This document shows, one piece after another, positions 53,366-60,351 of a stretch of 64,000 nucleotides of DNA (position 1 is the first letter of the stretch; every line of letters begins with the position of its first letter). This stretch comes from Xiheicaenibacterium sp046351325 (lineage in GTDB: Bacteria; Myxococcota_A; Polyangia; Polyangiales; Polyangiaceae). Location: positions 1-64,000 of the forward strand of contig JAXLYR010000014.1 of assembly GCA_046351325.1 (NCBI GenBank). The letters run 5' to 3'. The position numbers and the translations under genes were made by a program. The notes under the pieces are model-generated. The model worked only from the letters and a program-made list of their open reading frames with translations. It made no database searches and had not been told where the DNA came from.

Positions 53366-54280
53366 GTGAAGATCCGCGCCGTGGTGGTTACCAACAAGAA
53401 GGTCCCCGATAACACGGCTGTTCGCGTCGCGCTCTGGCGCGCCCTGCACACCCTGGCCGACGCTCCACCCCACGTGCTCGAGGACACGGTCGGGCTCGCG
53501 CTCGTCGCGCCGGAGGACGACTGGCAGAAGCGCCCCGACATGAGCCCGTTCACGCGGCCGTTCCGCGCGTCGATCGTCGCGCGCGCACGCTTCGTCGAGG
53601 ATCGGGTCGAGGCCGAGCTCGCGCGCGGTGTCACGCAGTACGTCGTGCTCGGCGCGGGGCTCGACACCTTCGCCCAGCGTCGGACGGACCTCGCGTCGCG
53701 CCTGCGTGTCTTCGAGGTCGACGCGCCCGACACCCAAGCATGGAAGCGTCAACGCCTCGTCGAGCTCGGGCTCAGCGCACCGTCCCTCGCGCTCGTGCCC
53801 GTCGACTTCGAGCACGGGGAATCGGAGGGCGCGGAGCGCACGGGGGGCGGATTCAGCCCCGGCGAATCGTGGCTCGAGCGGGCCGAGCAGGCGGGCTTCG
53901 ACGTGACGCGCCCCGCCGTCGTCGCGTCGACGGGCGTCACGATGTACCTCACGAGGGAGGCCATAGAGGCGACGCTGCGCGCGGTCGCGTCGCTCGCCCG
54001 AGGCACGACGCTCGTGATGTCCTTCATGCTGCCCATCGAGCTCGCGGAGCCGGCGATGCGCCCCGGGATCGAGGCTGCCGCGCGCGGCGCACGCGCGAGC
54101 GGTACGCCGTGGCTCAGCTTCTTCACGCCTGACGAAATGCTGGCGATCGCGCGTGCGGCGGGCTTCGCCGAGGTCGAGCACGTGTCCGCGGATGCGCTTA
54201 CAGCGCTGTATTTTTCGGGCCGGAGCGACGGGCTTCGCCTACCGACGAACTCGGAGGAGCTCATCGTCGCGAAGACCTGA
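53366..54280 (+). CDS. SAM-dependent methyltransferase (leucine carboxyl methyltransferase family)
   Basis: From GTG 53366 the protein is 304 residues. It matches the LCM/PPM-type class I methyltransferases common in actinobacteria and myxobacteria: FRASIVARARFVEDRVEAEL, then QYVVLGAGLDTFAQR (SAM-binding motif I), FEVDAPDTQAWKRQRL, and VVASTGVTMYLTREAIEATL. At residues about 151-166 it carries a 15-residue insertion (SEGAERTGGGF in the middle) encoded by the mini insertion element. Without it the usual family sequence DFEHGESWLERAEQAGFD is restored. The insertion lies in a loop and keeps the frame, so the enzyme may still work. Confidence 0.85.
   Translation: MKIRAVVVTNKKVPDNTAVRVALWRALHTLADAPPHVLEDTVGLALVAPEDDWQKRPDMSPFTRPFRASIVARARFVEDRVEAELARGVTQYVVLGAGLDTFAQRRTDLASRLRVFEVDAPDTQAWKRQRLVELGLSAPSLALVPVDFEHGESEGAERTGGGFSPGESWLERAEQAGFDVTRPAVVASTGVTMYLTREAIEATLRAVASLARGTTLVMSFMLPIELAEPAMRPGIEAAARGARASGTPWLSFFTPDEMLAIARAAGFAEVEHVSADALTALYFSGRSDGLRLPTNSEELIVAKT
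53816..53869. repeat. Mini insertion element, copy 2 (45 bp), in frame inside the methyltransferase
   Basis: GGGGAATCG (53816-53824) and GGCGAATCG (53861-53869) flank the core. Both hold GAATCG, and the repeat distance is 45 bases. The hairpin is GCGC-GGA-GCGC (53829-53839), followed by ACGGGGGGCGGATTCAGC. The loop differs from copy 1 while the stem is kept. Confidence 0.78.
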
Positions 54281-54297
54281 CGCGCGACGCCGCCCGC

Positions 54298-56088
54298 TCA
54301 AATATCGCGAGCGTATCCAGGCGGCTCGGTTCGGATGGGGTGGCCGTAGATGTCGAGGTCCTCACCTTGGTCGTCGAGGATCTGGCGCCAAAGCTTGATG
54401 GCCTCGTCGTGCCCTTCTTGCCCTTGCACGGCCCAAACGCCGCAGTCCTTCTTTGCCCAGTTATCGAGCTTGGTCGCGGTCTCGGGCTTGAGCTTCGCGC
54501 GGTACTTGTGGTTTGGGTCCTCGACGATGATCTTCAATCGGCGGAAGGGCTGGATGATGGGGGACATCTTGAGCTGACTTTGGATGAAGTGCTGCGGCCC
54601 TTGCCCCCACGCGGGGTCGGTCGTTCCGTCGGGGTTGCGCGCCTTCGTGAAGGAGGTCTCGTCGATGTGGATGTCCTCGAAGACTGTGACCTCCGGGACA
54701 TCACAGCTCGCGGGATCGCCGCCCGAAGAGCCCTCGGCGCCGCCGCCGTAGACCTCGTCCTCCTTCTTCTTCGCCTCGCACTTGTCGATCTCTTCCTGTC
54801 TCTTCTTCTGGACCGAGCCGTCCGAGACGCTGATATGCAATTGGTCCTTGGGGTTGGCTTCACGCCAACCCGCTGTGCCGTCGTGCATGCATTGGGCCCA
54901 GGCGGACTCTTTGGCCAATGTGGAGCTCGGGTCGGTGGTGAGCGAGTTCAAATAAGCAGTGAGCTTTGGTCGAGCCGGGTCCTCGAGCGCCTCGGAATAG
55001 GTGACCTCGAGCGAATAGATGCCGCCCTTTTCGAGGCTTTCTGGGTGTCCTGTGTAGGCTCGCTCGATGTACTTCACATACTTGGTCCAGAGGTCACCGC
55101 TACCGCCCTTGTCGACCTTCTCGATGCGATCGAAGACGCGCACCATCGTGTTGAGGTCTTGCCACGACCAGTTGGTGCCCAAGATTTCCCACATCGTCTT
55201 CTTCTCGTCCCACGTGTTGGCGAACGCCTTGGCGGCCAGCGGCTCTCCGCGCTTGCGGTCGGCGTGGGAGTCGAGGAGCGTCTTTACGAGCTTGGGGCGC
55301 GTCTCGAGCAGCTTGTCGAAGGGCGGGGCTGGGCTCGTGCTGCCAGGGGTCTGATTGCCCACGCCGACCGAGCTCTTGTTGCCAGCGTCGCTGTTCTGTG
55401 GCGCGATGGGCTTCGGCGCGGCTGGTGGTGGCGAGCGCTTGAGCACGACCTTCAATCCGACAGAGCTCCCGCCCTCGCCCTCGAGGGGGAGCTTCAGATC
55501 GCCGCTGATCGTCAGCGCCTTGCGACGGACCTCGAAATGGTAATCGGTGTTGTCCCAGTGTCCGACTAGCTTGGAAAGGATGTCCTTCCGGTCCTTCTCC
55601 TGCTGAATCCACTCCATATTGGTCTTGTCGACGCGCGTCGTCTGGCCGGGCACTGGCTTCGTCTTGGAGAAGACGTGATAGAGGTCGAACTCTGGCTTCT
55701 TGGTCTCGTAGAGGGCGAGACAGAGCGCGTCGAGGGTGCTCCCCGACACGTCGGCGGGGACAGGCACGTACTCCTCACCCGTGACGAAAAAGCGGTTGCG
55801 CAGACCGGGCTGTCCGAACCGCGCGATCTCGAGCGGGACCATGACCATCGCACCGATCTGGATCTCTTGCGGCGTGAGCTTCTGCTTCGAGGCGTCGCCC
55901 ACCGCGTAGACCCGATCCTTGATGACGACCTTCTGCGCCTCGACGCCATCCGAATAGAACTGGAAGGGAGAGAGCCCGTACGGCGTGAGCAGGATGAGCG
56001 GCTTCGGGTCGGTCTTGATGTCTTTGGCCTTGTCGGCGGCGCCCCAATCCTCGTTGGTCCATTTGTACTTTACTTCGGGGTAAGCCAC
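54298..56088 (-). CDS. Unknown protein paired with VgrG (candidate T6SS cargo)
   Basis: This 596-residue protein starts at GTG 56088, two bases after the vgrG stop, so the two are certainly co-transcribed. It is hydrophilic, without signal or membrane segments. The first 230 residues are beta-rich (YPEVKYKWTNEDWG, AMVMVPLEIARFGQPG). A linker (about 230-270) with Pro/Ser follows, then a helical region (about 275-430) and a Gly/Asp-rich tail with two Cys residues. No known toxin motif is visible. A VgrG-linked effector, adaptor or hydrolase is the likely class; no separate immunity gene follows. Confidence 0.7.
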   Translation of the reverse strand: MAYPEVKYKWTNEDWGAADKAKDIKTDPKPLILLTPYGLSPFQFYSDGVEAQKVVIKDRVYAVGDASKQKLTPQEIQIGAMVMVPLEIARFGQPGLRNRFFVTGEEYVPVPADVSGSTLDALCLALYETKKPEFDLYHVFSKTKPVPGQTTRVDKTNMEWIQQEKDRKDILSKLVGHWDNTDYHFEVRRKALTISGDLKLPLEGEGGSSVGLKVVLKRSPPPAAPKPIAPQNSDAGNKSSVGVGNQTPGSTSPAPPFDKLLETRPKLVKTLLDSHADRKRGEPLAAKAFANTWDEKKTMWEILGTNWSWQDLNTMVRVFDRIEKVDKGGSGDLWTKYVKYIERAYTGHPESLEKGGIYSLEVTYSEALEDPARPKLTAYLNSLTTDPSSTLAKESAWAQCMHDGTAGWREANPKDQLHISVSDGSVQKKRQEEIDKCEAKKKEDEVYGGGAEGSSGGDPASCDVPEVTVFEDIHIDETSFTKARNPDGTTDPAWGQGPQHFIQSQLKMSPIIQPFRRLKIIVEDPNHKYRAKLKPETATKLDNWAKKDCGVWAVQGQEGHDEAIKLWRQILDDQGEDLDIYGHPIRTEPPGYARDI

Positions 56089-56090
56089 GC

Positions 56091-59000
56091 TCAGCCTCCA
56101 TCCTTGGTGTGGTCGTGCGCCGCGGCGAGCGCCTGACGCAAGCTCGCGTCCGCGACGCCTGTCGTCTCGAGGCCGTGATCGCGCTGGAACGCGCGGATCG
56201 CGGTGCCCGGCTCCTCGTTGAAGCCGTGGTAATTGCCATAACCGAGGTTCTGTAGGCGCTGGATGAGCCCCGCGGGCGTGTCGACCGGATCCAGGTCGCC
56301 CACCATGAGCGGCTGCACGAGGCCGAGCGACGGAATCCAGATCTGAACCTCTCTCGCGTAGACCGGCACCTCGAGCTCGAGGAGCGCGTCGCCGTCTGTC
56401 TTGGTCTTGATCCCGAGTGACTTTACCTCACAGTCCTCGTTGACGAGCGGCGTGCCGTCGGCCTTGGAGAGGTGCACGCGTACGGGCACGCGGGGGACGC
56501 GCCGACTGATGCTGTTCTTCGTCCCCGGCTGGATGGACTCTGGCTTGTGTGGCTTCTTCGCCGGGATGAAGATGACGTCCCCTGACGAGAGCAAGCTCGG
56601 GTTCGCGCGCTTCTTCGCGAGCTCGGCGTTCTTCGGGTGGTTCCACAACGTGTCGGGCTCGAGGCCCACACGCGCCGCGAGCTTGTCGAGGTATTCACCA
56701 GCGCGGACCACGTGCGCGACCATCTCTTTGGAGAGGTCGGGGTGCGGCTCGGGCAGGTCGGGGAACACGATCGTCGCTCGCGTCGGTTCGGGGTCGAGCA
56801 CGAGCTCGGCGCGCCCTCGCTCGTCGACCACGCCCGTGCGCTCGGTTTTATCGTCCAATCGCAGAATGAAGTGCTGGTGCGGAATGGGCGCTCCCTTCTG
56901 GTCGGAGAGCTCGATGGTCGTCTTGTCGGGCGGGGTAGGGGGCCGCGGGTCGGTCGCGTCTTCAGGCGAGTTGAGGAGGATCTTCTGACCAGAGACCTTC
57001 ACCTCTTTGTGCATCGCCAGGATCGTGTCTTCGTCCGTCGTGTGGATGAGCACGCGGTCCGCGCTGATGTCGGCGGACGTCTTGGAGGTCAGCGACAATC
57101 CTTGCTCCCCGGCCGACAGGGCTGCGCCCTTCGCCGTGGCGGAGATGCTCGGGCCGACGAGCTCCACGCCGTGCTCCGATATGCGCAGCGTCGTCTTACC
57201 AACGCGTAAGGTGATCGCCTTGGCGCTCTCGAGGACGAGCTCGTCACTGGCGTGTAGAGAGGACGTCCCTTCGACGTGCAACACGAAGGACTTGGGCGCG
57301 CCCGACTCACCGACGATGAGGGCGCGCGAGCCCTTCGTGTGCTCGATGGTGTCGCCCGCGATCGTGCGCTCGTCTTTGCCGCCGACCTCGCTCCGCTGAT
57401 CGCCCGAGACCCGCGTGGTCCGCGCGCCGTCGACACGCAAATCAGCGTCGCGCGCGACGGTGTGGACGACCGCGCCGTCGATGATCGTGTGCAGGCCGTG
57501 GACCTCCTCGGTCACGGCGCCCTCCACGCGCGCGCCTCGATTACCGGTTATCTCGAGCTCGACGTTGCCGCCGATCTTCTGAATCAACCTGCCGCGCGTC
57601 TCGAGCTCTTCATTGCCACCTACGATTCGCCGCGTGTCGTTGTTGACGAACTCCTCCAAGTCACGCTGCGCGTGTAGATAGATGCGCTCTTTGGTGGCGG
57701 CGTCGTCGAACGAGAGCTCGTTGAAGCCCGCGCCGCCGGGCGAGGTCTGGGTTCGAATGCCGCTCCTCGTCTTGTTCTGGGGCAGCGAGAACGGCAGCGG
57801 GTGCGTCGTGTTCGGCAAGCAGCTGACGACTACCGGACAGTCCTGATCGCCGTGGAGGAACGAGACGAGGACCTCCATCCCGACGCGGGGTACGAACTGC
57901 GTGCCCCATCCCGTGCCCGCCCAGGTCTGCGCGACCCTCACCCAGATCGAGCTCTTGTCGTCCATTCGGCCGTCGAGGTCCCAATGGAACTGGATCTTCA
58001 CGCGACCGTAGTCGTCCGTGTGAATCTCCTCGTTGTGGGGTCCGACCACCACGGCGCTCGCTACAACATTGTGCAGCTTGCGCATTGGACGCTTGGGCCG
58101 GGGCTGGACAGCGGCGGGTACACAGTGGAAGCGGTTCGAATAGGTCAGCTTCCCACCTGCGAGATCGCTCGCGCGTCCCTCGTGCCGTATCCGCGTGACG
58201 ACATATTCACCGCTGAGGCTCGCGGTGACCTCGGACTCGAGCTTGAAGCGGTGTCCAGCGCGCAGCTCGAGGCAAGTGCCGCGACCGCTCGCGGTCCGAG
58301 CGCCGCTCTGTCGCTGCTCGAGCTCCACCTGCACGCGGCGCTCCGAGACATCGGGGGCCTCGTAACAGCCAGTGTGATCGTAGACCAATAGCCCTGTTTC
58401 GGACTCGGTCACGCGGGCCTCGGCGCGCACGTCGAAGAGCGGTCGGCGAAAGTCATAATCGCGTAGGAGCAGCGCCGTCGGTCGGAGCGACTGGCGGAGC
58501 CGAAAAGACGAGATGTCGCCCTCCGCCCCTGTGCTGACCTCGGTGCCGCCGCTCCGCAGGTGGAGCGCGGTCTCGGCGTCACCGCTCCACGGACATTGGG
58601 TCACGTCGTCGACGAGCACGAGACGCTCGTCCTCCGCGTCTCCTTCTCCGTTCGACTCGAAGAACCAGAAGATCCCCTCCTCGCCGGCGAGCCGCGAGAT
58701 GAAGGCGTAGTCTGTCTCCTCGTATTGAACACAATAGGCGCGGCGCTCGTGAGCGTGAGTCAGGTTTGCGCGACAAGGGACCTCTGCGGCGCCTGCGACG
58801 AGCGCGATGATCTCGGGGACAGTCTTGTCCTGGAACACCTTGCTCCTGGCTCTCTGCTCGAGGAGCGCGGCGCGCGGCACGAGCCGAGCGCGATAGACGA
58901 CGGTGCCGTCGCGTGCGGACGCGGCGACCTCGGTGAGGGACGACAGGAGCCCTGTGATACGCCTCGTTTGGTGCCGGGTCGGCTCGAGCAGGAGCGTCGC

Positions 59001-59186
59001 GCGGGCACCGAGGAGGGAACCCGGGAGCGCCGACAGCGCGAGCAATCGCAGCTCGAACGCATAGAGACCAGTGAGGTCCTCTCGCCCCTCGAAGGACACG
59101 ACCTTCAGCGTGATGGGCTCCTTCTCCGTGTGGATGTGGAGCGTGTATTGGGCAGCCTCGCGCAACTGCTCGTTGGGACCGGACAT
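56091..59186 (-). CDS. vgrG: VgrG spike protein with LysM-like and peptidoglycan-binding domains
   Basis: This 1031-residue protein forms the T6SS tip. The VgrG core covers 1-590: VVSFEGREDLTGLYAFEL, YAFISRLAGEEGIFWFFE, VGPHNEEIHTDDYGRVKIQFHWD and WAGTGWGTQFVPRVGMEVLVSF. A DUF2345-like beta-spike continues to about 740. Added domains follow: a LysM-like module (about 823-875: HVVRAGEYLDKLAARVGLEPDTLWN, then GDVIFIP), an Ig-like strand region (895-960) and a PG_binding_1-type domain (965-1022: LIQRLQNLGYG ... AIRAFQRDHGLETTG). These additions suggest targeting of the peptidoglycan of prey or host cells. Confidence 0.9.
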   Translation of the reverse strand: MSGPNEQLREAAQYTLHIHTEKEPITLKVVSFEGREDLTGLYAFELRLLALSALPGSLLGARATLLLEPTRHQTRRITGLLSSLTEVAASARDGTVVYRARLVPRAALLEQRARSKVFQDKTVPEIIALVAGAAEVPCRANLTHAHERRAYCVQYEETDYAFISRLAGEEGIFWFFESNGEGDAEDERLVLVDDVTQCPWSGDAETALHLRSGGTEVSTGAEGDISSFRLRQSLRPTALLLRDYDFRRPLFDVRAEARVTESETGLLVYDHTGCYEAPDVSERRVQVELEQRQSGARTASGRGTCLELRAGHRFKLESEVTASLSGEYVVTRIRHEGRASDLAGGKLTYSNRFHCVPAAVQPRPKRPMRKLHNVVASAVVVGPHNEEIHTDDYGRVKIQFHWDLDGRMDDKSSIWVRVAQTWAGTGWGTQFVPRVGMEVLVSFLHGDQDCPVVVSCLPNTTHPLPFSLPQNKTRSGIRTQTSPGGAGFNELSFDDAATKERIYLHAQRDLEEFVNNDTRRIVGGNEELETRGRLIQKIGGNVELEITGNRGARVEGAVTEEVHGLHTIIDGAVVHTVARDADLRVDGARTTRVSGDQRSEVGGKDERTIAGDTIEHTKGSRALIVGESGAPKSFVLHVEGTSSLHASDELVLESAKAITLRVGKTTLRISEHGVELVGPSISATAKGAALSAGEQGLSLTSKTSADISADRVLIHTTDEDTILAMHKEVKVSGQKILLNSPEDATDPRPPTPPDKTTIELSDQKGAPIPHQHFILRLDDKTERTGVVDERGRAELVLDPEPTRATIVFPDLPEPHPDLSKEMVAHVVRAGEYLDKLAARVGLEPDTLWNHPKNAELAKKRANPSLLSSGDVIFIPAKKPHKPESIQPGTKNSISRRVPRVPVRVHLSKADGTPLVNEDCEVKSLGIKTKTDGDALLELEVPVYAREVQIWIPSLGLVQPLMVGDLDPVDTPAGLIQRLQNLGYGNYHGFNEEPGTAIRAFQRDHGLETTGVADASLRQALAAAHDHTKDGG

Positions 59187-59211
59187 AGACTATCGTGGCT
59201 CTCCCGCCGTA

Positions 59212-59229
59212 ACACCACGCGTGTGGTGT
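59212..59229. promoter_or_regulatory. Inverted repeat close to the vgrG start
   Basis: ACACCAC (59212-59218) and GTGGTGT (59223-59229) are exact complements around GCGT. The site is 25 bases upstream of the vgrG start codon, where a repressor or activator could bind. Confidence 0.45.
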
Positions 59230-59310
59230 CGCTGCGGCCGAGCGATTCGCAAGACCCAGACCGAGAGCACTTTGCTCGCTCGAGCGCGCGGAGAACGAGG
59301 GCGCCCCGGT

Positions 59311-59325
59311 TGTTACAGCGTAACA
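59311..59325. promoter_or_regulatory. TGTTAC/GTAACA inverted repeat in the vgrG control region
   Basis: Arms TGTTAC and GTAACA are separated by AGC and form the densest part of the GTAAC cluster; another GTTAC follows at 59334-59338. Confidence 0.4.
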
Positions 59326-59453
59326 GCGTACTGGTTACGTCCGCCGCGCCGTTGCGCTGTTGCGCTGCGACGAGCGAACTCAGGCCTCGTCGCGCGCGCG
59401 CTTACGCGACGGTAACGATTGGCGCACGGTCTCGCGCTCCGAGGCGGAGGAAT

Positions 59454-59467
59454 TGACAGGCCTGTCA
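59454..59467. promoter_or_regulatory. Perfect 14-bp palindrome upstream of vgrG
   Basis: TGACAGGCCTGTCA equals its own complement. It lies about 270 bases upstream of vgrG and 56 bases after the hydrolase gene ends. It also contains a TTGACA -35-like hexamer on the plus strand. Confidence 0.45.
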
Positions 59468-59522
59468 GCGGTTGCAGGCAACTCGCCTGTCGCGTGCGCT
59501 CAATTTGCTTACCGTGATGTAA

Positions 59523-60332
59523 CTAGGCTCGGCCGAGCTGGGCCGCCCAATCCACGACAGCGGCGCCGAGCTCTTCGGCCCAGGCCTTTTGGGGGTTGTG
59601 TCCACCCGTCGCGAAACGCAGCCGCGGCCCAGGCGCGCAGGCCTCGGCGAGCTCGATGAGGAGCTCCTTCTCGATCATCGGGTCGTCGTCGCAGAACGCG
59701 ACCAAACAAGGCGGCGCTGGGGCCTTTGCGGCCGCCGCGTGCGAGGCAAAGTCGACCGCGGCGAGGCAGCGGAGCGTGTGGGAGAGAGCCATATCGGAGA
59801 AGCTCCCGCGGAAGCCGCTCTTCACGAACGCGGGGCGCAGGGCCTTACCGGCGAGCTTGGCGATGGTCGGATTGGCCAGATAGGGCAAGAGCCGCCGCGC
59901 GCGCATGAGCCGGAGCCACAGGCGATGCGGCCGGAGCGCTGGCGACGACACCAAGCCCAAACCCGTAAAGCGGTCGGAGCGCATGGACACCGCGCGCGCT
60001 GCGACGACGCCGCCCATGGAGTGTCCGAGCAAGACAGGGCGTGAGACCTCGAGTGCGTCCAAGAACTCCAATACGAAGCGGGCGCGCGCGTCCACCGACG
60101 GGTCGGGCTCGACCGCGAGCGCCGTGCCCCCGAACCCAGGCATGTCCGGTCGAATCACCCTGACGCCGCGCGCGAGCACTGGCGCGAGCCAGCGAAAGTC
60201 CCGACTGCTGCCGGGCAGTCCATGCACCGCGACGACACAAGGGCCGGCGCCCTCGTCGCAGTACGAGACAGTCCCGCCGGAGAGCTCGACGCGCCGGAGG
60301 GGAGGATCGCTCGGGGAAGGAGGAGTGGACAC
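59523..60332 (-). CDS. Alpha/beta hydrolase
   Basis: This 269-residue cytoplasmic protein has the oxyanion strand VVAVHGLPGSSRDFRWL, nucleophile elbow LLGHSMGGVVAAR, acid in VAFCDDDPMIEKEL and His in ATGGHNPQKAW. These define a standard hydrolase of the type that covers esterases, C-C hydrolases and haloalkane dehalogenases. It starts with ATG 60332, 19 bases after the PQQ-propeller gene, so they may be in one transcript. The substrate is unknown. Confidence 0.85.
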   Translation of the reverse strand: MSTPPSPSDPPLRRVELSGGTVSYCDEGAGPCVVAVHGLPGSSRDFRWLAPVLARGVRVIRPDMPGFGGTALAVEPDPSVDARARFVLEFLDALEVSRPVLLGHSMGGVVAARAVSMRSDRFTGLGLVSSPALRPHRLWLRLMRARRLLPYLANPTIAKLAGKALRPAFVKSGFRGSFSDMALSHTLRCLAAVDFASHAAAAKAPAPPCLVAFCDDDPMIEKELLIELAEACAPGPRLRFATGGHNPQKAWAEELGAAVVDWAAQLGRA

Positions 60333-60351
60333 GCTTCAGGCTTCCATTGGC

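Larger units (their letters stand above)
59187..59522. other. Intergenic control region upstream of vgrG
   Basis: These 336 bases hold no gene. They hold three inverted repeats (described separately) and six copies of the pentamer GTAAC or its complement, at 59209, 59312, 59320, 59334, 59412 and 59519. For GC-rich DNA this is more than expected by chance. vgrG starts just to the left on the minus strand. Confidence 0.65.
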
